Assembly (NCBI RefSeq): GCF_001411555.2
Contig: NC_049904.1
Coordinates: 31,199,370 to 31,263,369 of the forward strand
Length of the DNA stretch: 64,000 nt
Source of the DNA: Juglans regia
Taxonomy: Eukaryota > Streptophyta > Magnoliopsida > Fagales > Juglandaceae
Direction of reading: 5' to 3'
Both the position numbers and the translations under genes were made by a program. The notes under the pieces were generated by a model, which was given only the letters and a program-made list of their open reading frames with translations, was not told the DNA's origin and ran no database searches. Shown in pieces: positions 1-11,488 of the stretch (the stretch's first letter is position 1; the number at the start of each line of letters is the position of its first letter).

Positions 1-360
1 GATGATAGGACTTGATTGGAAACAGTGGCTGGCATGTGGAGATTGTTCTGTGAGCAGAAGATCGAGAAACAGTGAGTTTGCTCGATGTCGCTCAACATGG
101 CATTCGAGCGAAACTCAATCCGTGAGTTCGCTCGATTATCGCGTGATAATGGGTTCGAGCAAGACACAAACCCTAATGTTTGCTCGAGATGGGCTCGACA
201 CACCGCTCGAGCTAATGTTCATTAGTTGTTCGTTCGAGGCGCGCTCGACATACCGTTCGAGCGAATAACATAATTTTTGCCAGATTAGGATTTTCAGTGC
301 CGTTTACTATAAATATGTTATATTTGACTTGTTTTGTACTACTTTCAATATATTTTGAGA
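1..360. repeat. LTR-like repeat edge rich in TCGAGCGA-type motifs
   Basis: The first 270 bases carry many copies of a short motif and its complement (ctcgagc, tcgagcga, cgctcga), a pattern I associate with plant retrotransposon LTRs. A TATA-like stretch (tataaatat) follows near 309. An open frame at 2-268 has no recognisable domain and its composition follows the repeated motif, so I do not call it a gene. The element probably continues left of the window. LTR assignment is inference. Confidence 0.4.
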
Positions 361-406
361 GAGCACAAATGTCAAGTGAGTGCATATTATGTGAGAGAGA
401 AAAAAA

Positions 407-752
407 CCTTGCGTTTGGATGTTGAGCTGAGTTGAGCTGATGTGAGTTCTTTATGAATAATAGTGAGTTGAGTAGGTAGGGTGAGTTATATGGAGTCTAT
501 CTAAAATGTGTTTAGATATGTTTGGATGTTAAGATGAGTTTAATACTATTTATGAAAAATTGAAAAAAATTATGAGTCACACATATAAATATGTATTAAG
601 TTGAAAAATGATGTGAGTCCCAAGTGTAAGAAAGTTTTGAGTTGAGATAAATTTAATAATTTGATAATTGAATGTTTAAATGTTAGACTCAATTTAAAAT
701 TAGACTAAATTGAGTTGATCTCAACTAAATCTTGCAACCAAATGAGGCCTTA
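407..752. repeat. MITE with GCGTTTGG / CCAAATGAGGCC ends
   Basis: The left end (gcgtttggatgttgag) and right end (accaaatgaggcctta) are imperfect inverted repeats. The inside is AT-rich with gagttgag tracts. The ends resemble those of the abundant Tourist-like MITE seen at 18022, 26859, 37833 and 39082, but the interior differs, so this is a relative rather than a close copy. Non-coding. Confidence 0.5.
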
Positions 753-1423
753 GAGAGTCTGAATTGAGATTGAGTAATTGTAATCTCTTCTAGTTAATAA
801 AATTTCTACAACTCCTTAGATATATGCAATTTGCCAAAACACATATATTGTATGCTTGATCATACTTGTTTTTACTTTAGATTGTCGTTGTTGGTGTGTA
901 TATTTTGCACAACATAAATTACTTCATTCTATATCTCAACTTTGTTATGACTAATTTACAACTTTCTCATTCAACCCAAATATTACATATATAACGCCTG
1001 TGTATATTCACATAACAAAATTAATTTTATCTTTAATCGACAAGCAAATCTTCAAAGCTATGGTACTCAGTACGTACTCTTGCGACTTTGAATATCTTTT
1101 ACTCAAATTTGTTGGCTCCGGAGAACATGGGACTCTGGTGGCAGGTAGCTTAGCTTGAACGTATCCTCCTCGCCAGGACCTCGAGGAAACCACGGTAACT
1201 CATATGTCTAGCATGCGCATTAGAAATATATATCATGCCAGTTTTCATTAATTACTAGATCAAGATCTGCGCGCTGCCTCCTAACAAATCTGAAACCTAC
1301 ACGTTGAGTTGACGATGTTCCATTAATATTGGCACTTTAGCTAGCTGCATAGAGCTAATGATCTCCAGCTCTAGATCGATTAATATCCCGTACGTTGTAC
1401 GTCTTCACAAAAAATGGTTGAGA
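753..1423. other. Downstream flank of the ARGOS-like gene, no gene seen
   Basis: AT-rich sequence following the minus-strand gene at 1424-1738. It should hold that gene's 3' UTR. A short minus-strand frame at 1008-1193 shows no family features. Nothing else recognised. Confidence 0.5.
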
Positions 1424-1738
1424 TCAAACGGAAGCCACGGCCAAGACATTAGGTAATTCGGAAGGTAACAGGGCCAAGAAAACCAGAGCGAAAATAAGCA
1501 AAACCGGGACGGATAAAAGAATCAGTGGTGGTGGGGGCAGAGGTGGCAGCACCAGTGGAAGAACTAAAAGCAATACGGTCAACAAAACCAGAACAACGAT
1601 GGATGTCAGGCTAAATATCATTAAGCCCTGCACCGGCCGACACTTGTCTTCTCCGATCAAATGGCACCGTAGATGTAGTGCTACTTCGTGCATCTTCATC
1701 GTTATCCTCCTCGACGATCCATTGCATGCAGCCACCAA
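1424..1738 (-). CDS. ARGOS/OSR-family small membrane protein
   Basis: Intronless gene for a 104-residue protein. Residues about 40-60 and 72-92 are two hydrophobic helices joined by a proline motif, PPLPPPP at 65-71 within LPLVLPPLPPPP. That helix-proline-helix arrangement is the signature of the ARGOS / ARGOS-LIKE / ORGAN SIZE RELATED family. Members are ER- or Golgi-localised proteins that promote organ growth and dampen ethylene signalling. The N-terminal 38 residues are hydrophilic and variable, as in the family. The ATG at 1738 is the first in frame; an internal Met at residue 14 is a weaker alternative start. A TATAAAG sits about 115 bases upstream. Seen: the motif and two hydrophobic segments. 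Known: family role. Inferred: that this copy is expressed. Such small intronless genes are often missed by predictors. Confidence 0.78.
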   Translation of the reverse strand: MVAACNGSSRRITMKMHEVALHLRCHLIGEDKCRPVQGLMIFSLTSIVVLVLLTVLLLVLPLVLPPLPPPPLILLSVPVLLIFALVFLALLPSELPNVLAVASV

Positions 1739-1850
1739 ACAAGACCTTTAGCTTTCTTGTTAATCAGCTTTGAGAGATTGAGGAACGTGGTGGAGGCCAG
1801 CAGGAAAGGGGATGAGTACAAGGACGAAAGGGGTGTAACAAAATAAGAGA

Positions 1851-1857
1851 CTTTATA
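1851..1857 (-). promoter_or_regulatory. Probable TATA box of the ARGOS-like gene
   Basis: TATAAAG on the minus strand, about 115 bases upstream of the ATG at 1738. That spacing would give a 5' UTR of roughly 80-90 bases. Position and sequence only; the start site is not shown. Confidence 0.5.
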
Positions 1858-4487
1858 GAGGTAGGTAAAATTAAGCTGCAAGCCAGCCGATGAGGAATTC
1901 GAAAGAGAATTTGTAATGTGCTAGTACTTAATGTGATCAGGATGGAGGAACCGGTTCAAGTCGTCACCGGTCATCGTCAGACCACGTTCCTTTAATTTAT
2001 GTCTTGGTTCAGCCAACCGAAACCTACATTTCCATTGCAAAGTTAATGACCTTGTGATTATTCAACACCCGGGCCCATTTAAGATTTTTATTTTTTTAAT
2101 CTCAGAAACAAAAAATAATGATAGCCCCTTGAATTACGTCAGAGGTTTTCTTGGAAAAATGAAGAGAGAAAACGTGTATAAATTAGAGAGAAGAAGAAAA
2201 AGGAAAGAGAGGTTGCATATACATGAAGTTTCAGGTAATTATTGAAGGAGAGAGAGGGTTAATTCGGACAGACAAATCATATATATATGCAAGTAATAAA
2301 TACAGTACAAATTTTTTATTAAAAAAAAAAGGTAGGTTTTATCATTAAAAAATTTATTTTTTTTACTTACATTTTTACAAAAGTTTATACATTTAAAATT
2401 TATTCCTAATATTATTTTTAAGAAAGATTAATAATAGATTCAGGTATGAGTTGTCCAAATGTCATCAATTCTTTTTTAAAAACAATAAAAAAAATTTTAT
2501 TTTTTATTTGTATTCATATTTACCAAAATTTTTAAAAACGAATAAAATCAATTTTTTCATATATATATATATATATAAATATATATCATATTTACTAATC
2601 TTTTATAAAATAAATACATAGTCTTTGTGCACTCTGTTATTAAAAATATTATTTTACTTTTAAAAAATAAGTAATTCCATTCATGTGATGTAGCCGTTAC
2701 TTTGCATGTTTATTATTTTTCGTAATTTTTTTTTTCTTTCAAATCTAAACGGGCATGCATGTATGGATTTGAGATACCCATCTCTTAAGATAGATCCATC
2801 TTATATCGTAGATGGGTTTGGTTTAGATATGTCCTGAAAAGAGGTCGACATATAATTTGTTTTTCCTAAAATATTTTGATTATTTTCCTCAATTGTTTAG
2901 TCGACATGATCTCTCACTGAAAGGATCAGATTAGGCTGCAATATTATGAATACCAATCCAAAGGAAACGACATGGTCTATGAATCTACTTTAGATCTGCT
3001 TACCTAAACCGTTGGTTGTTGTCGTACGAGGAACAATATTTAATTACGGATTGTGATATGAACCTAAAATGAGAGAGTACGACTAATCGTGTGGAGCTAA
3101 TTATATATTAAATATTAATGTTTTTCTAGAAATTATTAAGATCGGATTCCCGATTAATGCAACATTTCATAAGAACGGAATCCAAATGGATTGTATATAT
3201 ACGACAATAATGAATTCAAAGTTGTTGCTTAATTGGATATATGAATATCTACGACAATAATGAATCCAAATTAATGACGGCTTCATGCCCGAAATCCTCA
3301 TCTTTTATTTTAAGAATAAATATATATATAAGTCATTATTTAGAGTATTTATTTTGTATATATGATGTGGCATCATGTAGACCACACATTTTTCTAAATG
3401 AGCATTGAGAACAATCAACTAGAAGTAACTACGCAATGAGTGTAAAGTGTACACTGCTATAATGACTTTTCTCTAGCATTATTTTTATTTTAAAGTTGTT
3501 CTATTTATTATCATTATAGCTCACACCTCTTAAAAAAAATAAAAAAATAAAAACAGATGTATGATATAAAAATAATAAGTAGAATTTTTCTTTATTATAT
3601 TATATGAATCAAATCGGCTCACAACGAAAGTTAGGATTAATGTAGCTAATTAAAGTATCAAAATCATATATACAAGATCATGCACTATCCATGCATGCAC
3701 GAAATTAGGTCATCAGAAAATCAGGTCGGACGGCAAACCAAAGAAGCTTTTGGATCTATCGCCTTTCACCCATCCAAGATATAATCAAATATTTGGCGTA
3801 TATATATTAACGATGATAATTATAAATATGATTTTTCTTAATTAATTAATATATTTCTATTCGGACGGTACGTAGTTTCTTTTAAGTGTTAATTTGTTTA
3901 CATTTTCATGACACATGTTAAATTTAGGGTAAAACATTTTCTCACGTGTTTTTTTAATTTTACCTCTCTGACTTAATAATGCAACAGTAAGTTTTGATAC
4001 TATTTGACAGTCAACACGACAATAAATTAATACTAGAGGATGAAATCACCTATCCTTTGACAGTTTGAATGCAATGTATACAACACCATTTATGAAAAGG
4101 TCATATATATACACACACATATTTAATTTCCTCTAAAAGTTAAAAAACTGGATCATTGTATCTGCATGTTGTAAACCTTGTGCGGCAGCTGCATGCACCT
4201 CGATCTCTTTCATACACACGTATACCATCTGTCAAGGTTCGACGAAGTAGCTAAAGAATCTTCCTAAGCGTGCGGCATGAAATCCATTTCAAGACCATAC
4301 CCAAGCAATTCTAGAATGCAACTTTTTTTCCAAAATCATGTCACCGCGCGGCATGAAACCCATTTCAAGACCAAACCCAATATTTACTGTATGAAGTTTT
4401 ACCATTTGGCTCACTTTCTTCTCTCTTTTTTCTGTTCTTGGAAATTTACTGGGTAGCCCTTCAGTTAAGGAAGTTAACGCTTAGTTA
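1858..4487. other. AT-rich intergenic region, no gene seen
   Basis: Upstream of the ARGOS-like gene. Contains poly-A/T tracts, short (AT)n runs (for example near 2560-2580) and no frame with recognisable domains. Two similar segments around 4270-4300 and 4345-4375 share gcggcatgaaaycc and atttcaagacca, suggesting a local degenerate duplication. Confidence 0.5.
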
Positions 4488-4957
4488 AAAGCATTAGTAT
4501 TGGACTCATCAAATGAGTCAAATCTTCAAAATTTAATGATTTTGGTTTTAAAATCCTGGCATTGGATTCACCATATGCTCAAATGTCAAGCTTTTAGCTA
4601 CAGTACATTCATCTTCATCTTCAAATTAAAGACTCACTATTCATACTCTATAATCATTATTTTATTTATTTAAATTATTATTTCCTAATTTTGAGCCACA
4701 ATATATTTAAGTTAAGAAATAATAATTTAAATATTAAATTAAATTATTAATTAACATATAGTTAGTGTAATTGTCAAATATGAAAAAAATAAATTAAAAA
4801 TATTATTATTAACGAAATAATATTATATTATTATTTTGATGAATCTAATGGTTAATCTAATGTGGAGTTATGGATAGAGATGCTTTAAATTTATGAAAAA
4901 TATGTATTTTTCATTAAATTTTAAAGATAAAAATGATGAATTCAATGCTAATGCTCT
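4488..4957. repeat. MITE with AGCATTAGYATTGGA-type inverted ends
   Basis: The left end (gcattagtattggactcatc) is an imperfect inverted match to the right end (gatgaattcaatgctaatgc). The interior is AT-rich and non-coding. Elements with similar terminal wording (gagcatt...) occur at 43895-44496 and 47305-47922, suggesting one family. The superfamily is not determined because I cannot read a clear target duplication. Confidence 0.55.
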
Positions 4958-6151
4958 AACAAAGAGGTATGCAAAACATCTTCCTCGGATCATTTTAATT
5001 TGGCATGCAAAGCCAATTAAGCACAGTACTAGGGATGCGCCCCTGTGCTCTGAGAATTCTTGGAAGTGATGGATGGATAGCGATGATGTGATAGATGCAT
5101 GTTGCTAATTAATTAGGGCCACACGCTTGCAAGTTGCAAATAAAACGCCTCCATAGATGCTATTTAATATGTCTGCATTCGAGTCCCAAGATATTCATCA
5201 TGATTTCGTGTAGCTGGCTGCTGCCTATGACGTGGTAATGAGCAACCCAAGCAGGCGTAGACATGATGTATTTTTCTGCAACATACAGTACATGAATTCA
5301 CACCCTTCGCGCGCGCTCGCTGTCTTCTTAAAATATTAATTAGGTACTGACACTGACATGAGTTTGTAAGGATAGAAGGGTAATGATTTCCGAATATATA
5401 GTTTTCACTTTTTTACTCCAACTTTCTTAAAGTAATTTTTATTGTTGTATTTTTTTACCGGAACATGATATCCTCACTCGATGTCTTTCTTTAATTTTCT
5501 TATTACTTTTGCTTCTATGGAGTGCCATGCAAGGCATTTAAGCTTTTTAGCTGGTACTTCTCAAAATTAATCAAGTGCTTTGATCTCTGGCACGAGTTCA
5601 ATACAATTTTCGGGTTCTATTGTCTGCTAGCTAGGCTGTCATCATGGGATGTTTCTACTTTCTACGGGGGTTCAGAGAATCAGAGGTACTGGGGCGCTTC
5701 ACACCAGTATTGATCAGAGTAGCACGAGGCCAAAGCTCCTAATACTATACCAACCTCTAGCTGAAATAACATCTGAAAAAATAAAATAAAAAGAAATTAA
5801 CAAGTACGAAAGGGTGGTGGTAGCGGGCCGGCCAGCACCATTAACACAAAATTTGTAGTTCGTTGTTTTAATTATTTTTTTATAAATATTTTTTAACATT
5901 TTTAATTATTAAAAAAAATTAAAATATTCAAACAAGAGACTAAATAACATTTTTCATATATACTTAAAACGATGATATGATGTACTTACGTACCGGATTA
6001 ATCAATTACATGGTGTGCGTGTATCTCAATATTCTTGCCAAAAGAACATTGTAAGATTTTAGAAATATAAGATATCGGAATATTCCATATGTTGAAAAGA
6101 CTGAAAAATGATTAATTCCTTTTTTCTTTTTCATTAATCAAATAGTATACC

Positions 6152-6193
<42 letters not shown>

Positions 6194-8221
6194 CCTAGCC
6201 AGTCAGCTAGTTGTAAGGTAATTTTCTTTGGAAATCGTCTCTCATCCCTGCCGTCTCTTCAACTTCAAGTTATACTGATGTGAACTGTTAAAAAAATGGA
6301 TGATAGGGGGGTCTTGCAGGTACGCAGTTACTGGCCATCTGGTTGGTCAAACGTTGCTGACACGATGAGGTTTTCTTTCAATTTGTCGAATTGATTTGAC
6401 GATAAGATGGCACTAATCATTAATATTTAGACCTGAAATATATATATATATATATATTTATATGTATGTATAGTAGACGACAGGCCAAGATGATTGAATC
6501 ATTTATACGTATTAATGTTAGAGTTAATTTATTCCAGAGACAGCATGAAGAATTAAAATTTTCTTGTATGTGCATGGTAATTAATTATTATCGATTAATA
6601 TTTTTTTACTGCACAGTTGAAATATTGGACGATCTAATACAAAAAAAAATTCATCTAGGGTCTAATTTATTGTCCAAAATTCTTATATATAGATACTTTA
6701 TTATATGGTGTAGTACTCACAAACCAATGCCATGTATTCCATGATCTGATCTCCAAAATAAGATCAGACAATTGAAAAGAATTTCTAATATTCAATTTAT
6801 ATATATATATATATATAATCCATGTAATATCTAAATTGTAGTGCATGCATCAACCTTGTCAATTTTAATCACCTAAAAAAAAGACAAAAATCAAAACATT
6901 TATCTACAGTAATTTAGATACTTTCTTCATCAAACTATACCTAAAAAAGAAAGAAAGAAGGAGATGCGTATCTCATCCCTAAAAGGATTCTATTCCAAGT
7001 GATAATGAAGCAAGCCATATCCAAACACTAGAGTTTGCACGTTGAAGTCAACAATTCTGAAGAGAAGGCCGACATGCATTAATTATTCCATAGATATAGA
7101 TGCAGGCTGCCATTGGCATAATGTACGATGTAACGTTAACCTAAGTCATGAGATATACGACCTGTACGTACGTCTTCAAAGAGAGATGAGTAAGAGATAC
7201 TTGATACATGATGCATGCATGCATCTCTCCCCACGCAGGCCCCTCCCCGGCCAAAATAAACGGACTACGTACGGAGGCTAAAGAAGCTTCGACGAAAGAA
7301 GTTTGAATGAAGGAGGCTAGCTAGGATCTATTATACACATATAACTACATATATATGTTGCGTTATGTTGTTTTCGGGCTCAGTTAGTCTTATTGCTCAT
7401 TAACAATCACGGTTTGTTCGTGTCTTTATAATTTAATTATCTCTTTTTTCTTTTTTTTTTAAATTAACAGCATATTAAACGTCCCTCTCACAGTAAAATA
7501 CCAACAGATGTTACTTAATATTCACATGTTTTTGCCTGTCGGCATTATAATAATTAGACACGTACGTACTATATATATATGCTGAATTGAAAAGAACATG
7601 TGAAAGCCGACTATTGGGAGAGTCCAAAATCATTTTTACCACCGAGATTGGATCTTGCCCACTTGCCGGCCCCCTACTATATATATATATATAGTTTGAT
7701 CCAATAATATTTAGATTATACATATATATATATATATATCTACCGTTCATGATTACTGCCATGCATATCTTCAAAGTTATATCATCAGTAAATAAATCCA
7801 AGTGTACGTTAAATATTTAAGATTACAAGCTAGTTATGGCTCAAAAGCCTATACCAAGCCAAAATAATATTCGGGAGAAAGACTAGCTAACATGATATGA
7901 ACTGGATTTTACATATATACGTTATTTTTCAGTTATTTATGATGTCCGAAATGTTTATATGGATAACATGAATAAATATGGTAGGATCTACTTTTTATGT
8001 CATTCTCTCCTACGTGAAGCCCTTTAAGTACGTACGGACTAGATGTTTGAATTGATATGAACTTGAAGGGATTTTGATCCAACTCAACCTATTTTGATCA
8101 TTAATTGGCAACTATATGGGATATAATGGGCCATCTTTCCTAACTTTGAAGTGAAAAGATGCAGCTTTTTTTCTCTCTAAAAGAGACCAGGTCATGAAAA
8201 TTTCTTTTATACATGAGTTGT
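4958..8221. other. Intergenic region, no gene seen
   Basis: Contains several (AT)n runs, gc-alternating patches such as cgcgcgcgc near 5310, and small open frames (5522-5713, 6466-6744, 7042-7281) with no recognisable domain, no splice context and codon usage no different from background. I see no supportable gene. Confidence 0.5.
6155..6192. repeat. (TA)n microsatellite
   Basis: Uninterrupted TA dinucleotide repeat of about 38 bases in the AT-rich intergenic region. Confidence 0.9.
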
Positions 8222-8245
8222 GCTACACATACAGAAGCTCTACAT

Positions 8246-8365
8246 CCCTACACGTGATAATTTAAAAATATATAATTTTATTTTTTTATCCTTATATTTC
8301 ATATTTCAATTTAATATGAAGATAAAAAAATAAAATTATATATTTTTAAATTATCACGTGTAGGG
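8246..8365. repeat. Perfect 45-bp inverted repeat (hairpin, MITE-like)
   Basis: Bases 8246-8290 and 8321-8365 are exact reverse complements, separated by 30 bases. Each arm carries CACGTG next to its outer end (ccctacacgtg). The similarity continues imperfectly outward to about 8222 and 8390 (gctacacatacag... against ...cttatgtctag). It lies about 220 bases beyond the stop codon of the minus-strand bHLH gene, so it could fall in that gene's 3' flank or a long 3' UTR. Most likely a young foldback MITE. A small-RNA precursor is possible but not shown. Confidence 0.8.
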
Positions 8366-8581
8366 TGTGAGACTTATGTCTAGAATTTTTCTTTATACAT
8401 TGTTCCATGGTTAATGCACAGGTGCGCATATTGATCTACTTGCTTTTGTACATCAATTGCCTAGCTAGTTAAAATTGATACATAGAGATCACCTAATACG
8501 CCTAATCACATTACAACTTTGATGCTTAAAGGTTTTCAGTGAAGCTAAGCTTCTCTCTTGTTGTACAGGGATATTATTTTC

Positions 8582-9753
8582 TCACTCAAGAGTCTCGCAC
8601 TCCAAACTTTGAGTACTTCTTTCAACCTGTAAATAACAACCCAATGCAGGAAAAGAGGGGAAAAAGAAGTTAGAACAGATATAACTTGCAGTAAACTACT
8701 CCAATCAATAAAGCTTTGAAATTTTACTATGCTCAAACTCATGATTTCCTTTGAAATTTTCTTTTGTTTCTTTGATTCCCTCCGCATGGGGGGAGGGCCG
8801 GGGGAAGATCGAGAATTTGAGGGCTGATCTTGTACAGGATGAGTTTGAGAATTGAGAAGCAATTAAAAGAAGCTATATGTACAAAACAAACCTCTTGAAG
8901 ATGTAAGTTATAAAAGGCCCTCCCTCCAAAGACCTCAAAGGATGACGCATTAAGTAGTAGAAGTCCATCCTCCTCTAAAGCGAGAAGTATCTCAGATAAT
9001 GGAGTCTTCTGGTCTTCACATGTTGGTATTTGAATCACAACTTCTCTATCATTAACCCGACTAGCTGAAACAGTAGACAAAGAGATCCATGCAGCAACTG
9101 ATCCTTTTGGTTGGTTTTCTTGATGAGTATTTTGATCTACCTGCCTAGAAATCCTCGACAAAAGCTCTTCCTTCCTTTGAATCAGTCCCACCACTTGCTG
9201 TTCCAGCTCCGGTATGTATTTTATCATCCTTGAAACTGTGGTCGGAATGCTTAATTTCTTCTGTAACAACACCACGCATGCATGCACAACGATCTTCAAA
9301 GTTACCAATATGATTGAAGTCTAGTACTGAATTCAAACTAAGCAAGAAAACAAATCAGGAAAATTTTCAAATTCGAAAAAAAAGGATACATGACCCCAAA
9401 TTAAAGAGAGAGAGAGAGAGAGAGGGGATAAGTACCATCTGATCTGCCTCTGGAAGCAGCGAACGTAGAGACGAGTACAGACCATTCATCTTCTTGCGAC
9501 GAGCACGCTCGCTAGCATTGTGATTAAGCTTTTGAACCATTTTTGGGTCACCACCACCACCACCAACAGGCGCCGTTGGTGCTGTCACGTGAGCATGAGG
9601 GTCAAGCCCGACTTGTTTATGATGAGCAGACTCGAATGTCTGGGGGTCTTCATAGCTCTGGCAGTACTGGTCTTGATTTATGGAATATTGCTCCGACTCC
9701 AATCCGATGGCTGAAGGCGGCCAAGTTGGTGATAACGCGAACATATTGATCAT
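8582..9753 (-). CDS. Class Ib bHLH transcription factor (ORG2/bHLH38-like)
   Basis: Three coding exons on the minus strand: 9436-9753, 8892-9260 and 8582-8626, all with GT-AG introns, giving 243 residues. The basic region (about 72-90) has the H78-E82-R86 triad expected of G-box binders. Helix 1 runs through LYSSLRSLLP, and helix 2 (KKLSIPTTVSRMIKYIPEL) starts exactly at exon 2. The short loop, the intron inside the HLH and the C-terminal ASSFEVFGGRAFYNLHLQ block match class Ib bHLH factors (ORG2/ORG3, bHLH38/39/100/101). These pair with FIT and drive iron uptake in roots. Oddity: exon 3 reads VERSTQSLECETLE then stop, whereas the conserved ending (LSEKIISLYNKREA) continues in the next frame to 8545. 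One extra T near 8586-8588 explains this. A second possible ATG is at 9744. Confidence 0.85.
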
Positions 9754-9815
9754 GGATTAGTTGCGAGCTGTAGTACTTCTAGAATTAGTTTGTTAAACAT
9801 GATCACGTATCACGT

Positions 9816-9822
9816 ATTTATA
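9816..9822 (-). promoter_or_regulatory. Probable TATA box of the bHLH gene
   Basis: TATAAAT on the minus strand, 63 bases upstream of the ATG at 9753. Two CACGTA/TACGTG-type motifs lie between it and the ATG (9804-9815). Position and sequence only. Confidence 0.45.
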
Positions 9823-10539
9823 TATATACAGAACCATATCTACCGAGCATTGTTTATTTCGTTTGTTATTGATTGGAAATACGTAATAAATTATTAAACT
9901 TGTTTTGGAATTGATTTCCCTGAGTACTACATCATAAAACGTTAGTTGATTTAGAAATAATAGGATCATCTCTCTTGCTAATCCATACTTTAATTTGTAT
10001 ATATCCATACGTGCATGTGTGTTCGTTGTGTGCGCGAGTGTGCAGATCGTACGTACCATGAGAATTAAAGAGGATACATGCAGGCATTGTTTAATTAGTG
10101 TGTTATCTTATTAATTTCATGTTCGAGTTATTAGTAATATAAATTTGTTGAGTTGATCATAAATGAGGATGGAAATCTCTTCAAATTTAAAGAAAGTTTT
10201 TTCATTATAAATATACATCGATCAAGAATATTACTCAATTGGATTTGATGGTAAAACTCTCCATCATACGAAATTCAGTGCCTTTTAAATTTTTTATATA
10301 TTCTTAATAACATAGATTAAGATCACCATTCAATCCAAAAATTAAATGTATAAATAAATAAATAAGTAATAGAGGTCGAGAGATGAAATTAGAAAAAGAT
10401 CGACGACCGGACGTATACTCTTATTTCCCTATTAGAGTTTTGCCGATATTAATAAGATCGAGGTATAAACGGCAAGAGCCGTAAGTTGGGCTTACTATAG
10501 TCGCATGCACGAGTCCCAAGTGAGCCATCTATACATACG

Positions 10540-10568
10540 CACGTGGCGGAGATGCCACATCACGTGGG
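10540..10568. promoter_or_regulatory. Pair of G-boxes upstream of the bHLH gene
   Basis: CACGTGGC at 10540-10547 and CACGTGGG at 10561-10568, about 790-815 bases upstream of the bHLH ATG, in a locally GC-rich patch that also contains cacacgt. G-boxes are bound by bHLH and bZIP factors. Class Ib bHLH genes are known to be activated by class IVc bHLH factors through such sites. The link to this promoter is inference. Confidence 0.45.
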
Positions 10569-11066
10569 GGCACACGTTCGCTCATGGTTTCTTTCTAAGA
10601 TTATTGAAAAACCTTTTTTTTTTTTTTTTTTTTTAATATATCAATTGACAAACAATTGATGAACGTATCATGTATTAATTAATAGCAATTAGTTTCAGGA
10701 TCTATATATGTATTTTATTATTATTATTGTGTGTAACGCTTTAGATTTAATTTCTCGTCTTCGTACTTTCGACCTAACTTACTACTCAGCTTTTTGTCCC
10801 ATTCTTTTGTATGTTATTTTCTGTTTATAAATTGTACTTATTTTTGTTTTGATTTTTCGATGTTAGCGTTTGGAGCTGTTCATAAAACGTCGTCGTCACT
10901 ACAGAGATTTCTGTTGTTTACTAATTTGCCTAGCTTGTCTGGAAATAGACTTTAGCCCTTATTTATGATAAACATTATTATTTTGTGATAAAAAAAAAAT
11001 AAACTCATTTTAACAATAAATGATTATTTTCACAGCAAATAACGGGATATAAATAAACGTTTCTTT

Positions 11067-11275
11067 TAAGTTTGGATAGTGAGTTAAGTTGAGATAAAAT
11101 TAATTGAAAATTTAATAAAATATTATTTTTTAATATTATTTTTATTTTAAGATTTAAAAGAGTTGAATTGTTTATTATATTTTATTTATAAATTTGATAA
11201 AATTATAATAATTAGATGAGATAAGATAAGATTATGATGAGTTGAGATGATTTTTTAATCTGAAGAAAACCAACT
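11067..11275. repeat. Tourist-like MITE, degenerate copy
   Basis: Contains the family core: gttgaattgtttattat, attattttttaatattattttt, and agatgagataagataaga near the right end, in the orientation opposite to the copies at 14560 and 18022. Ends are eroded. Confidence 0.55.
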
Positions 11276-11416
11276 TGTAATAACTATGCATGAAAGTCAA
11301 ATAAAGTCTTGAAGATGATGTTGAAAATGTTCGATTAATTAAGCAATAATAGATGCTGATCAAGAATCAACATAAACTCGAGCTAGCATTTCCTTACCGA
11401 CCATTATGAAGGAACA

Positions 11417-11419
<3 letters not shown>

Positions 11420-11465
<46 letters not shown>

Positions 11466-11488
11466 ATATTTATATATATATATATATA
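11420..11488. repeat. (TA)n microsatellite, interrupted
   Basis: About 40 bases of pure TA, then aaacatattta, then a further TA run. Typical of AT-rich plant intergenic DNA. Confidence 0.9.

Noticed and set aside
2..268. 88-residue open frame at the left edge
   Set aside because: Composition follows the tcgagcga repeat motif; no domain, likely inside an LTR-like repeat.
5522..5713. 63-residue frame beginning MPCKAFKLF
   Set aside because: No domain, no neighbouring exon and no family similarity I can recognise.
7511..7801. 96-residue minus-strand frame
   Set aside because: Contains YIYIYMY-type runs from (TA)n repeats; not a gene.
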